The notes: generated by a model from the letters alone, not told the origin. A stretch of 64,000 nucleotides of DNA from JAUZRW01 sp964549915 (GCA_964549915.1 CAZJWX010000010.1:1-64000), one strand, 5' to 3'; counted from the stretch's first letter, positions 41,994-51,523 are shown. Numbers and translations are program-made.

Positions 41994-42850
41994 AGGTCAG
42001 CGCGGATTTTACTCGTATATTTGAATGAAAAGCTGGCGGTAATTGTCACGATTGACAAGTGTTCCAGTGAGAGGTTTTCCTTTCCAGTGTATTGACATGT
42101 AGCGCTGAACATCTCCATAGTTTGCTCCATATGAACATCAGCGGTTTATATAAAATCACACTGAGTACGGGTAGATGAACCTACTAATTCCTGCGTTGGT
42201 GGTAAAATGTTATACTCGCTGATTTGTTGAGTTGGGAGTTTGTTTTGTGCAAGTAAATGCGCTGAGGAAAAATATTATATATCACTGCTGAATTGATGAC
42301 TTCGCAAAAGAGAAAGAATATTTTCGGATAATGGGGTCAGGTGGTTTGTGATTGCAGCAGTAACTTGTTAAATATCAAATGCAAAATATGCGAATCGACG
42401 CAGTATTACGAAGGTGAAAAATATGTTGTCAGGGTGAATTGAATGGTATACAAAAATCCAGTGTGCTGTATCGTCAGAGTCGAGAAAATGTGATACTTGA
42501 ATGAATTTGTGATCTTGAATGTATAAAACAATCAATATGTTGCAAGATGTGGTTGCTTTCAGGTTGTGTATGTGATTTTAATATCTGTAAATGTTGGTAT
42601 AGTAATGATATTTTCTCGTGTAAAAATGGAATAAATGAAGTGATATTTCTGAGCATTGCAGCGATACCTTGAATTGCTGAAAGCGATAATAGCCTGGGAT
42701 GAAGAAAAATTGCATTGAGTGAAAAATTGTAAACGAAATACTGTTAAACTTTATGTAATGCAAGCAAAATCTTGTAAATTATAAAACATAGAAATATTGG
42801 TAGATAGTGTAGGTTTTGCTCACATGAAGAATGGCTTGCTGCGTTCGCCC
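41994..42850. other. AT-rich, G-over-C skewed island without genes
   Basis: Four 60-base lines counted by hand (42241, 42361, 42481, 42601) hold 72 G+C of 240 (30%), with 47 G and only 25 C on the plus strand; flanking genes are far more G+C-rich. All six frames are cut by stops every 20-60 codons and no ribosome site is seen. At its left end TTGTCA-CGAT-TGACAA (42043-42058) is an inverted repeat near the start of the membrane-protein gene. It may be a non-coding RNA locus, a silenced foreign remnant or a decayed gene. Confidence 0.6.
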
Positions 42851-42871
42851 TTTATGCGCGGACTTATCGGG

Positions 42872-42877
42872 TATAAT
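42872..42877 (+). promoter_or_regulatory. TATAAT -10 element upstream of the M23 gene
   Basis: A consensus TATAAT at 42872-42877 lies 95 bases upstream of the ATG of the SH3b/M23 peptidase gene. A matching -35 hexamer at 16-18 bases is not convincing, so the assignment is weak. Confidence 0.35.
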
Positions 42878-42966
42878 CGGCGTAAGTCTTGTTTCGCGCC
42901 CTGCGTAGATTGCGGTATCATTCAGATACGTTCTTCGGAAAATATCTTGATTAAGGATCGAAACAC

Positions 42967-44238
42967 ATGGCGCAGCAAGCATTCACCGCGAGAATCATTG
43001 GTATTCCGCATATCCCCTCGATCACTCAGGTCAACGTCCGCTCTGGCCCCGGCACCAACTTCTTGCTGACCCGCAAAGTCGCCGTTGGCACGGGCAATCT
43101 CTCCGTACTCGATGTCGACATAGATGCCCAGGAACGCGGCTTGAATGGAAAGGTCTATCAGTGGTTCAAGCTGGATTTGTCCGGAGGGGAGGGGTGGATT
43201 CGCGATGATCTGATCACGGTGGCGGGAGATGGCAGCAGATTCGGTTATCCGGTCATCACGCAGCCCGTCGTCGCCTACAATTTACAGCGCTCGCGAGTCG
43301 CCGCACCCGTAGGTGAACGGGAGACTGCTGGCGCTGCTACCGAGGTCGTTCCTGCTGCGCCGACGGCTCCCGCATCGCAGCCAGCGTCAGCAGGGCAGCC
43401 AACGGGCGTGGTCTCTGCGCCGGGGAGTGGCCCCGGAATCGCGACGGCGATGGGCAAGGCGGGGGTCAACGCACGCTCTGGGCCAGGGACGAATCACGGC
43501 GTCGTGGTTCGCATGAACTTCCTGGATACGGGCGTGATTCAGGATTCTGCGCCGGGAGAAGATGGCCGCGACTTCCTCTGGGTCAAGCTGCTCTATCAAG
43601 GAAAGAACGTCTGGGTGCGTGAGGATTTCCTGCGCTACAGCGGCGGCTTTGGGCAATACAACGTGGCCTTCGAGGATCAATATCCCTCGCCCGCGCCGCA
43701 ATCCTGGTGGATCCGTGATTTCGACATGGATGCCAGCCGCATTGGTGTCGTGCATCACGGCTGGGATCACGCCGGGGAGCGCGGCGCACCGATTCTGGCG
43801 GGGCCGCATGGCGGCGTCGTCTTCCAGGTGGCCTTCTGCCAGCTTTGCGGTGCCCAGGGCCTCAGTACGGTGGATAAGGGCTTCGCGCTGAGCGACAGCC
43901 GCGTACTGCGCAACCAGGGGTGGAACTTCGGCTACGGGCATTACATGATCGTGCGCTATGAGAATACCCTCCTGCCCGAATCGACTCGGCAGAAATTGCA
44001 TGATGCGGGTTATCCCGGCGGGCACCTCTTCGTCATGTATGCCCACTTGCAGGATATGCTGGTGGAACAGGGGCAGCAGCTTCGCCCCAACCAGCAAATT
44101 GCCACGCTGGGCAACAGCGGCAATTCCTCCGGTGCGCACCTGCACCTGGAAGTCCGCGCCAGCGAAACGGCATCACCGATGCGCTGGGCGGCTCTCAAGC
44201 GAGGGCTGATGAACCCCTCCGTCCTCTTCCTGCGTTGA
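42967..44238 (+). CDS. SH3b-domain M23 (LytM-like) peptidase without signal peptide
   Basis: The 423-residue protein has an SH3b-like domain (about residues 15-85, VNVRSGPGTNFLL), a Pro/Ala/Thr-rich linker (about 105-158), a second SH3b-like domain (about 160-225, VNARSGPGTNHGVV) and a C-terminal M23 metallopeptidase-like domain. Zinc-site elements are HHGWD (H263, D267) and the GAHLHLEVR motif (H391, H393); the YAHLQ segment carries the further catalytic His. These enzymes cut peptidoglycan cross-bridges. There is no signal peptide or membrane helix; the start codon at 42967 follows AAGGATC and no upstream extension fits. How it reaches the wall is unclear. A GC-rich hairpin follows at 44254-44280. 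Confidence 0.87.
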   Translation: MAQQAFTARIIGIPHIPSITQVNVRSGPGTNFLLTRKVAVGTGNLSVLDVDIDAQERGLNGKVYQWFKLDLSGGEGWIRDDLITVAGDGSRFGYPVITQPVVAYNLQRSRVAAPVGERETAGAATEVVPAAPTAPASQPASAGQPTGVVSAPGSGPGIATAMGKAGVNARSGPGTNHGVVVRMNFLDTGVIQDSAPGEDGRDFLWVKLLYQGKNVWVREDFLRYSGGFGQYNVAFEDQYPSPAPQSWWIRDFDMDASRIGVVHHGWDHAGERGAPILAGPHGGVVFQVAFCQLCGAQGLSTVDKGFALSDSRVLRNQGWNFGYGHYMIVRYENTLLPESTRQKLHDAGYPGGHLFVMYAHLQDMLVEQGQQLRPNQQIATLGNSGNSSGAHLHLEVRASETASPMRWAALKRGLMNPSVLFLR

Positions 44239-44557
44239 TCCTGCGCCCGTGCTGGGGGGCGGGTAGCGCACCCTGCCCCCGGCACAGAACGACGATGCGC
44301 TGCTGCCTGCTCAACGATCCCCCTACCACGCCCGTTTCCGTGCCTATTGTGTCTATACTGAAGACGACCTCGGTGATGACGGTTGGCAGCCAGTTAGTCT
44401 CTCTACTTTTCGCCGATGCTCATCACGGAATGCCTTCACTACACACAACTCGTCCGCAAAATATAGGCCGATGGGTAGATGTCTGCACGGAAGGGCACTG
44501 TTACCCTGAAAGATGGCCTTGATCACAGAACATGGACGGGAAAAGCGAAATTTGAGC
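44239..44557. other. Intergenic region between M23 and P-type ATPase genes
   Basis: This 319-base gap begins with a hairpin (GGGGGC GGG pairing with CCC T GCCCCC, 44254-44280) without a T run. The remainder holds no recognised riboswitch. If the ATPase gene starts at the alternative ATG at 44513 the gap is 274 bases. Confidence 0.4.
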
Positions 44558-47236
44558 ATGGAACAACTGAGTCGGCAGCAGGCCGGGAGCCAGTCCGTCG
44601 AAGACCTCTGCCAGCACTTCACGGTCGATGCCTCTCATGGGCTGAGCCGTGAAGACGCCCGCAAACGGCTGCAAGCGCACGGTCGCAACGTGCTACAGGA
44701 ACAACAAACGCGCGGTACGCTCGATGTCTTCATCGAGCAATTTCGCGACATCATCATCTGGTTGTTGGTCGCAGCCGGGATAGCGGCGATTGCAATTGGC
44801 TCTCGTGTGGAAGGTCTCGCCGTTTTCGCGGTCGTGATCGTCAACGTGCTGGTGGGCTTCTTCACGGAATTGCGAGCCGTGCAGTCGATGCAAGCGCTGA
44901 AGCACCTCGGCGAGACGGAAGCGGCGGTGCGGCGGGATGGCAACGTGCGGATGATCCCGGCGAAGAAGCTGGTGCCGGGGGATGTGGTGATCCTGGAAGG
45001 GGGCAATGTCGTCGCGGCGGATGTACGTCTGATTGAGGCGAATCGCCTTCAGGCAGATGAGGCTGCACTCACGGGTGAATCACAGCAGGTGACCAAGCAG
45101 GTCGAAGCGATCGCCGATGAGGTTCCGCTGGCTGAGCAGAAGAATATGGCCTTCAAAGGAACAGCCATCACGCGCGGTTCGGGTGAGGGGGTCGTGGTTG
45201 CCACCGCCATGAATACCGAAATCGGGCACATCTCCGAGATGGTACAGGAGGCCGAAAGCGAAACCACCCCGCTGGAAGAGCGCCTGAGTGCCCTGGGGCA
45301 GCGTCTGATCTGGTTAACGCTCGGCATCGCTGTCCTGGTCATCGGGGCGGGGCTGTTGGCCGGGCGCGAACTTCAATTGATGGTCGAGACCGGGATTGCT
45401 CTGGCGATTGCCAGCGTGCCGGAAGGCCTGCCCATCACCGCGACGATTGCCCTCGCTCGGGGGATGCGGCGCATGGCGACGCGCAATGCGCTCGTCAGCC
45501 GCCTGGAAACCGTCGAAACGCTCGGCTCCACCAATATCATCTGCACCGACAAAACGGGCACCCTCACCGAAGGCCGCATGTCGGCGGAATACTTCGAGTT
45601 TGATGCGGCTCGTGTGGCTGTCGAGGGGGACGTTTTATCCCCGGAAGGTAGGTTCAAGCGGGACGGCGAACCGATTGACCCGCAGGAGATTGCAGCGCTG
45701 GATCGGGCGCTACAGGTGGGCGTATTGTGCGGCAATGCCTCGATCACGCATGAGGGCGGCGAAGTCGATGTGGTCGGCGAACCGCTGGAAGTCGCGCTGC
45801 AAGCAGCCGGCTTGAAGGCCGACTACGAACGTGATGCGCTGCTGGAAACGTATCCGGAAGAGCGCGAGGTGGCCTTCGACCCCGAAGTGATGATGATGGC
45901 GACCTATCACGCGCTGGACACGGGGTACTGGGTGGTCGTGAAGGGTGCGCCGGAGGCGGTGCTGGAAGTCAGCCAGCGCATCCAGCAGAACGACGACACA
46001 CGCCCCCTCAGCCAGGAAGACCGGAAGACCTGGCAGCAGCGCAATGATGACGCGGCACAGGCGGGCTTGCGGGTGTTGGCTCTGGCGGAGAAGTCCGTTG
46101 CCAGCGTCGACGCAGCGCCCTACGAAGACCTGACCTTCCTGAGCATCGTCGGCTTGCTGGATCCGCCGCGTGAACAGGTGAAGGCGACGATTGAGAAATG
46201 CCGTCGTGCCGGGATTCGCCTGGTGATGGTCACCGGGGATCAGGAATTGACCGCTCGCAACATCGCGGAACAGCTCGGCATCGCCAGTGAAGGCCACAGC
46301 GAGGTCATCAGTGGATCGGAGTTCGATGAGGACGAAGAGATGACCCGGCGCATCGCGCAATCGAACATCCTCACCCGAGTCAGCCCGGCGCAGAAGCTGA
46401 AATTGATCGAGCTATACCAGGATCGAGGGGATGTCGTCGCCATGACGGGCGACGGGGTGAACGATGCCCCCGCCTTGAAAAAGGCCGATATTGGCGTGGC
46501 GATGGGCAGCGGAACGCAGGTCGCCAAGGACGCGGCGGATATGGTGCTGCAAGACGACAACCTGGATACTATTGTCCTGGCGATTCACCAGGGCCGGGTG
46601 ATCTTCAATAATATTCGCACCTTCATGGTCTATCTCTTCTCGAGCAATGTGAGCACCATTTTTACCGTCGGCGTGGCGTCCGTGTTGAATGCGCCGCTGC
46701 CGCTGCTGCCGCTTCAGATTCTGTTCCTCAATGTCGTCGTCGATGTCTTCCCGGCGCTGGCGTTGGGCGTGGGCGAAGGTGCGGACGATGTGATGCAATA
46801 CCCCCCACGTGATCCTGATACGAACATCCTGGAGCGCCGCCATTGGGTGCGGATTGGTGCGTATGCCACGCTGATTTCCGCCAGCGTGTTGGGAGCCTTC
46901 TTGCTGGCACATCGCTGGCTGGGGCTGAGCGGCGATGCCGCCGTGACCCTCTCCTTTTTGACGCTGATGTTGGCCAAGCTGTGGCACGTCTTCAACATGC
47001 GCAGTGCGTCCGAGTCTCTGTGGAATAACGTCATCACGCGCAACCGCTATCTGTGGGGTGCATTGGCTTTGAGCCTCGTGTTGATCCTACTGGCGGTGTT
47101 CTTCCCGCCGCTGGCGAACCTGCTGCGGATCGTGCCGCCGACGCCGATGGGTTGGGGCGTGGCGTTCGGCATGAGCTTGATTCCGCTGGTCGTCGTGCAG
47201 GTCTACAAGCTGCTCAGCAGGAGCCGCGAAGACTGA
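44558..47236 (+). CDS. P-type cation-transporting ATPase (P2A, calcium-type)
   Basis: The 892-residue membrane pump has an N-terminal cation-ATPase domain (SVEDLCQHFTVDASHGLS), the TGES dephosphorylation motif, the membrane motif ASVPEGLPI (typical of the Ca2+/Mn2+ P2A group), the phosphorylation site CTDKTGTLTEG (D331), GDGVNDAPALKKADIGVAMG and six C-terminal helices. It exports calcium or manganese at the cost of ATP. I prefer the ATG at 44558 because the conserved sequence begins there, although the site upstream is weak; 44513 is an in-frame alternative. No regulator is adjacent. Confidence 0.93.
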   Translation: MEQLSRQQAGSQSVEDLCQHFTVDASHGLSREDARKRLQAHGRNVLQEQQTRGTLDVFIEQFRDIIIWLLVAAGIAAIAIGSRVEGLAVFAVVIVNVLVGFFTELRAVQSMQALKHLGETEAAVRRDGNVRMIPAKKLVPGDVVILEGGNVVAADVRLIEANRLQADEAALTGESQQVTKQVEAIADEVPLAEQKNMAFKGTAITRGSGEGVVVATAMNTEIGHISEMVQEAESETTPLEERLSALGQRLIWLTLGIAVLVIGAGLLAGRELQLMVETGIALAIASVPEGLPITATIALARGMRRMATRNALVSRLETVETLGSTNIICTDKTGTLTEGRMSAEYFEFDAARVAVEGDVLSPEGRFKRDGEPIDPQEIAALDRALQVGVLCGNASITHEGGEVDVVGEPLEVALQAAGLKADYERDALLETYPEEREVAFDPEVMMMATYHALDTGYWVVVKGAPEAVLEVSQRIQQNDDTRPLSQEDRKTWQQRNDDAAQAGLRVLALAEKSVASVDAAPYEDLTFLSIVGLLDPPREQVKATIEKCRRAGIRLVMVTGDQELTARNIAEQLGIASEGHSEVISGSEFDEDEEMTRRIAQSNILTRVSPAQKLKLIELYQDRGDVVAMTGDGVNDAPALKKADIGVAMGSGTQVAKDAADMVLQDDNLDTIVLAIHQGRVIFNNIRTFMVYLFSSNVSTIFTVGVASVLNAPLPLLPLQILFLNVVVDVFPALALGVGEGADDVMQYPPRDPDTNILERRHWVRIGAYATLISASVLGAFLLAHRWLGLSGDAAVTLSFLTLMLAKLWHVFNMRSASESLWNNVITRNRYLWGALALSLVLILLAVFFPPLANLLRIVPPTPMGWGVAFGMSLIPLVVVQVYKLLSRSRED

Positions 47237-47259
47237 TGTGCTGCTCGCGGCTTCCGGCG

Positions 47260-47685
47260 CTATTCCCTTTGCGATCCGCCCTCGATGGAGTCCAACACGG
47301 ACTGGTAGAAGGCCCGGCGCTGCTCCCGTGCTGTTTCATCGGGTAGGTGTTCTTCGTGGAAGGCGATAATCGTCTTCTCGCCGCTGGGGATCACCCGCAC
47401 CTGAATCGTGGAGGCGCGTTCCCGCCCCGGTGGCTGATAGGTAATGCGCAGGTGCGATCCCGGCTTGCAGACGCGCACTTCGCCCGTCGTGCCATCGGCG
47501 AGTTGGTAGGTCGCGCCCTTCTCGAAATCCAGCGCCGCCCCCTGGCCCAACCAGAGATCGGCTCCTTCTGGCGAAATGACCCACTTCCAGGCGGCGTCCG
47601 GGTGCATGGGCAGCGTGCGCCGTACCCCAATCTGCCAACCGACATCCTTCGTCTGCCCGGTCGGGCGTGTTGGCTGCTTCGTCAT
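47260..47685 (-). CDS. SRPBCC/AHSA1-like protein
   Basis: The 141-residue product has the START/AHSA1 layout: IGVRRTLPMHPDAAWKWVISPEGADLWLG near the N-terminus, beta strands through the middle (TYQLADGTTGEVRVCKPGSHLRITYQ), and a C-terminal helix (EQRRAFYQSVLDSI). The AAWKWV...WLG motif is the characteristic SRPBCC helix-strand pair. Ligand and function are unknown. It faces the P-type ATPase gene with 23 bases between stops. The start is at 47685, and AGGGAGTGA lies upstream. Confidence 0.8.
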   Translation of the reverse strand: MTKQPTRPTGQTKDVGWQIGVRRTLPMHPDAAWKWVISPEGADLWLGQGAALDFEKGATYQLADGTTGEVRVCKPGSHLRITYQPPGRERASTIQVRVIPSGEKTIIAFHEEHLPDETAREQRRAFYQSVLDSIEGGSQRE

Positions 47686-47827
47686 CGCTCACTCCCTGGA
47701 AACAAGTGTTCTATTCTCCGTCATCGTACGATATACTCGGCGAGTTGACAAATGGCCTGCGGATTCGCGCTGGCTGGTCTATAATCGTCACGTTGAATGA
47801 ATTCGGGTATCGGAAGAAGGGTCTCGC

Positions 47828-48838
47828 ATGGCGGCAGATTTACAGGGCGCGGTAGTCGTTGTCACCGGGGGTGCGGGCTTCATCGGCTCTGCACTGGTGC
47901 GTTTGCTCTTGGCAGCAGGTGCGACAGTGCGCGTAGTCGATAATCTGGTGAATGGCAAGCGCGAGAATCTGGCGGAAGTTGCCGACCAGGACGGCCTGAC
48001 CCTCTACGAAGCTGATATTCGTGATGCCGACGCCATGCGCGACATCTTGCGCGGCAGCGACCTGGTCTACAACCTGGCCTGCCTGGGGGTGCGCCATTCC
48101 ATTCACTCGCCTCATGAGAATCATGAAGTGAACGCGACGGCAACGTTGCAACTGCTGAGCGCTGCGCGTGAGTTGGGCGTCGGGCGCTTCATCTACGTCA
48201 GCACGTCCGAGGTCTACGGCACAGCGCGCACCGTCCCGATGAGCGAAGACCATCCCACCTTTCCGCACACGGTCTACGGCGGCTCCAAGCTGGCGGGCGA
48301 GAGCTATACTCGCGCCTTCCACGAGACCTATGAATACTCGACTGTCGTCGTGCGCCCCTTCAATGCCTATGGCCCCCGCAGCCATCATGAAGGGGACTCC
48401 GGCGAAGTCATCCCCAGGTTCATGCTGCGCTGCATGGTCGGCAAGCCGCTGGTGATCTTCGGCGATGGGACGCAGACGCGCGACTTCACCTACGTGGAAG
48501 ATACTGCACGGGGCATCTTGCTGGCGGGCACGCATGATGACGCCATCGGGCGCACCTTGAACCTCGGCAGTGGTTACGAAATCGCCATCGCAGACCTGGC
48601 GGAGACGGTCAAGCGCGTCTGTGGCAGGCCGGAAGCCCGGGTGATCCATGAGAGTGCGCGCCCCGGGGATGTGCTGCGCCTCTATGCGGATAGTCGCATT
48701 GCCGGGGAGTTGCTGGGCTTCGAGCCGCAAGTATCCCTGGAAGAGGGATTGCAGCGTCTGAAAGCCTGGTATGAAGGCCAGCCTGCCACGCCGGAAGATC
48801 TCTTACGTGCGGAGAGCCTTCGCAATTGGGAAGCTTAA
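47828..48838 (+). CDS. NAD-dependent epimerase/dehydratase (extended SDR)
   Basis: The 336-residue enzyme carries the NAD-binding motif VVTGGAGFIGS (about 12-22), the VYNLACLGV segment, active-site STSEVYG, the catalytic YGGSK (Y150, K154) and RPFNAYGPRSHHEG, RDFTYVEDTARGI. It belongs to the nucleotide-sugar epimerase/dehydratase group; the pattern is closest to UDP-glucuronate decarboxylase and dTDP-glucose 4,6-dehydratase-like proteins, but the exact reaction is not decidable. GGAAGAAGGG lies upstream of the ATG. It may supply sugars to the surface glycan machinery encoded by the membrane proteins in this window. Confidence 0.9.
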   Translation: MAADLQGAVVVVTGGAGFIGSALVRLLLAAGATVRVVDNLVNGKRENLAEVADQDGLTLYEADIRDADAMRDILRGSDLVYNLACLGVRHSIHSPHENHEVNATATLQLLSAARELGVGRFIYVSTSEVYGTARTVPMSEDHPTFPHTVYGGSKLAGESYTRAFHETYEYSTVVVRPFNAYGPRSHHEGDSGEVIPRFMLRCMVGKPLVIFGDGTQTRDFTYVEDTARGILLAGTHDDAIGRTLNLGSGYEIAIADLAETVKRVCGRPEARVIHESARPGDVLRLYADSRIAGELLGFEPQVSLEEGLQRLKAWYEGQPATPEDLLRAESLRNWEA

Positions 48839-48897
48839 TTGTTTTTCGTTCAAATTACGCTTACATTAACTGTGTCTGGCACTGTAAGGGGGTTTTC

Positions 48898-49287
48898 ATG
48901 TCAGCCAATCACCCTCAAGACGAATTTGACCAGCAGACGATCTTCACGGATTTTGGAACGTCAGTGAGTCGGCTGGACTGGATGAAAACCATTGAAGACG
49001 TTCATGAGCGAGCCGCCGCGCAGGAAGGCATGGTGCATGTGATTCACGATTTTCGCAGTGTGAATTACCGCATGATGACGACCAGTTTGCGCCACGCAGT
49101 ACAGATTGCAAAGAGCATTCCCTCGAACGTCGCCACCTACATCGTGCTCACGGAAAACCGTCTGATCGAATTTGTGGGAACCACTGTGAAGCGCCTGGTA
49201 CCGACCGCCAGTCAGAAGATCCACTTCGCGCCCTCCCTGGATGTCGTGCGGGCGATCATCGAACGTTACGAGCAAAACAACGTGTGA
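48898..49287 (+). CDS. Small protein, SpoIIAA/STAS-like candidate
   Basis: The 129-residue protein starts at the ATG at 48898 behind AAGGGGG. Alternating strands and helices (VHVIHDFRSVNYRMMTTSLRHAV, ATYIVLTENRLIEFVGTTV, KIHFAPSLDVVRAIIERY) suggest a SpoIIAA-like fold. The shape matches the gene at 31752 only loosely, but the HVIHDFRSVN segment aligns with HIVHDYGNSN of the next gene. So the two adjacent genes appear to be paralogues. No associated kinase or transporter is present. The function is unknown. Confidence 0.6.
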   Translation: MSANHPQDEFDQQTIFTDFGTSVSRLDWMKTIEDVHERAAAQEGMVHVIHDFRSVNYRMMTTSLRHAVQIAKSIPSNVATYIVLTENRLIEFVGTTVKRLVPTASQKIHFAPSLDVVRAIIERYEQNNV

Positions 49288-49419
49288 TCCGGCTATCCCT
49301 GGTAGCGCTGGCTGCCATATCCCCCCATAGGTCGCATAATCACAAATTTCTTAACGTTACAAATCGCAATCTCAATTCTAAAATAAGGTTACGATGATGA
49401 ATTGAGAGAGTGACATAAG

Positions 49420-49647
49420 ATGTCGATCACGACACGCTGGATAGATGAAGAACAGACCGTGCTGCTGATCTCGTATCGCGGTACGATCGCCGAGCAAGAT
49501 TTCATTGAGACGATGAACCGCGTACACCAGCAGATTGCAGGGCGTACACAGCCCGTTCACATCGTCCATGACTACGGCAACAGCAATGCCGAGGAACTGC
49601 TCAACGCGCAGTCACACAGCGCCGGGAGCGGTGCCATCGCCTCATGA
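49420..49647 (+). CDS. Short paralogue of the upstream STAS-like protein
   Basis: The 75-residue product begins with strands and a helix (MSITTRWIDEEQTVLLISYRG, ETMNRVHQQIAG) and then HIVHDYGNSNAEELLN, which lines up with the first half of the 129-residue protein 132 bases upstream. The second half is missing; the stop codon is followed within a few bases by a strong terminator. It may be a truncated duplicate or a genuine half-length protein. GAGAG lies upstream of the ATG at 49420. Confidence 0.55.
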   Translation: MSITTRWIDEEQTVLLISYRGTIAEQDFIETMNRVHQQIAGRTQPVHIVHDYGNSNAEELLNAQSHSAGSGAIAS

Positions 49648-49675
49648 AAAAAGCAGAGCACGTTGGCTCTGCTTT
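49645..49675. terminator. Bidirectional terminator between convergent genes
   Basis: AAAGCAGAGC (49650-49659) and GCTCTGCTTT (49666-49675) form a perfect 10-bp stem around a 6-base loop, with an A run on the 5' side. Read on the minus strand it ends in six T, so it serves the acyl-CoA dehydrogenase gene well. Confidence 0.85.
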
Positions 49676-49708
49676 CCGGCAAGGTTGCTTCGGTTTGAGG
49701 TTCCGGCT

Positions 49709-51265
49709 TCAATCCCCGGCGGCGGGCTGGGGCGTACTCACGCGCACATCGAGCAAGTCGCGCAGGAAGGCTTCGTTGTCTTCAATCGGCGGCAGCGGCT
49801 CGTGGTGCAGCGGCGTCAGGAAGGGTGTTTCCAGCACGCCTTCGCTGATGATGTCGTTGAAGAGTTTGGTCAGCCCGTTGTACTGCTGCACGATCACATT
49901 GAGGTAGTGATCCCCGTAGAGCTTCCAGAATTCCGCCGAGGCCAACAGCGCTTCCAGCCAGTGCACGAGCATCCCGGTCTTGTACTTGTATTCCGGCTGC
50001 GAGGCGTATTCCTTCACATCCAGCTCGTCCATCAGTGACTGCACCCGACCGAGCAAGCCCTCAATGTCAATTGCCAGCGGCACCTCAAGCTGCGCCCAGT
50101 AATCCGCGTAATTGAAGAAGTCCGGGCGGCGAATCTCGCCGGGACTCATGGCAATCTGGCGGCCCGGCTGCGGGTTGAAGAGCCGTTCGCGCAGGAAGGC
50201 CAGGCGCTCTTCCATATTTTCTCTGCGCTCGGCGTGCAGGTAGCGCGGCATGTGCTTGGCGGTCATCAACGTGTTGATGGTGTAGTGCCCGTCGAAGACC
50301 GGAAGCACGAAGGAGTCAATCGCGTCGCGCCCGATGATCGACTCTTTGAGGAAGCCTTTAGAGCCAGCCACCAGCAAATTTTGCGAGAGGACTTCGTTCG
50401 CCCGCAATAGATGGAAGGACTTCAGAATCGTCCCGTGAAATTGCAGGAAGCTACTGTCGCTGAGCGCAACCGCACGATGATAGAGGAAATCCAGGAAGGA
50501 GCCTTGCAGCACCAGGTTGTAGAGCTGGCGGAAGACGTTGCCGAAATTGATGGGGCGCTCTTTGAAGATGGTCTTGGTCGAAAGGTGGTCGATGGTTGCC
50601 GAGAGGGCGTTGCGCACCATCTGGTTGCCTACATAAGCGCATTGATATTTGCTGGGCATGGCCATGCGCTGCACGATGGAGAGGCCGTGTCCGCGTTTGC
50701 CGATCAAACGACCCGGGCCATCAATTTCAAATGTGGTCAGCACCATGTTGTTCAGGACGTGCGTTTCCAGGCGTTCCCAGTTCTTGGTGCTGCTGCGCGG
50801 AACCAGGAAGATCGACATCGAGCGCGGCCCGTCCTTCTCCGGGTCGATCTTGGCCAGCACCATGTGATAGTCGGCATGATAAGAATTGTTGATGAGCCAC
50901 TTGCGCCCCTTCACGTGGAACTCGCGCTCATCGGGATCGTCCGACAGGGGCGTGGCCTGGGTGTTCATGCTCAAGAGGTCAGAGCCGACGTGCTCTTCCG
51001 TCCAGCCCAGGGTGAAGATGCCGTGCTTCAGTTCTTCGGCGATCTCGTATTCTTCAGCCGCCAGCAGCATCTCCCAGGCCAGTACGCTGGCTCCGGCAGC
51101 GATCATCAGGCTGGGGTGATCCTGGAACTCCTCCGTACCCACCTGGATGGCTTCCAGCATATTGTATTCGGGGAGCAGTTTGTCGTAAGTGGCCTTCAGC
51201 GTAGGGCGAATCGCCTCAAAATCAACGATATGCCCGAATTGCGGGTCTTGTTTGAATAGGTTCAT
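49709..51265 (-). CDS. Acyl-CoA dehydrogenase family protein
   Basis: The 518-residue flavoprotein has the central ACAD segment FTLGWTEEHVGSDLLSMNTQATP and GRKWLINNSYHADYHMVLAKID, where FAD and acyl chain bind, and a helical C-terminal half (NALSATIDHLSTKTIFKERPI, with a G-rich LLVAGSKGFLKES). Length and layout resemble the larger, AidB-like or uncharacterised ACAD branches rather than classic beta-oxidation enzymes of about 380 residues. The catalytic base cannot be placed with confidence. The N-terminal domain begins at once, so the start at 51265 fits; GGGAAAG lies upstream. No thiolase or hydratase gene is adjacent. Confidence 0.8.
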   Translation of the reverse strand: MNLFKQDPQFGHIVDFEAIRPTLKATYDKLLPEYNMLEAIQVGTEEFQDHPSLMIAAGASVLAWEMLLAAEEYEIAEELKHGIFTLGWTEEHVGSDLLSMNTQATPLSDDPDEREFHVKGRKWLINNSYHADYHMVLAKIDPEKDGPRSMSIFLVPRSSTKNWERLETHVLNNMVLTTFEIDGPGRLIGKRGHGLSIVQRMAMPSKYQCAYVGNQMVRNALSATIDHLSTKTIFKERPINFGNVFRQLYNLVLQGSFLDFLYHRAVALSDSSFLQFHGTILKSFHLLRANEVLSQNLLVAGSKGFLKESIIGRDAIDSFVLPVFDGHYTINTLMTAKHMPRYLHAERRENMEERLAFLRERLFNPQPGRQIAMSPGEIRRPDFFNYADYWAQLEVPLAIDIEGLLGRVQSLMDELDVKEYASQPEYKYKTGMLVHWLEALLASAEFWKLYGDHYLNVIVQQYNGLTKLFNDIISEGVLETPFLTPLHHEPLPPIEDNEAFLRDLLDVRVSTPQPAAGD

Positions 51266-51523
51266 GGGTTGTGTTTGCTTTCCCTTGGGCTACCAGTACA
51301 CGTCATGTGATCCGCGCGATACTGGAATGTGGGTGTGTGGTGTTTGCAGCGAAGAAATGGATCGTACACTCCAGCATAACCAGTGAATCGCAGCGAAAGC
51401 TATATGAATTTTGTCACATTTCTGTCAGATTGCCAGACGTGGTTGTCACTTCGGGTGCTGTAACCCTCAGTTACCGACTTGGTTGCGCGGGTCGCCCCAC
51501 ACAGCAGCGCCTGCGCTCGCTTC

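Noticed and set aside
42474..42763. Short frames in the AT-rich island
   Set aside because: Low-complexity Ser/Phe/His-rich translations with no ribosome site, as expected of AT-rich non-coding DNA.
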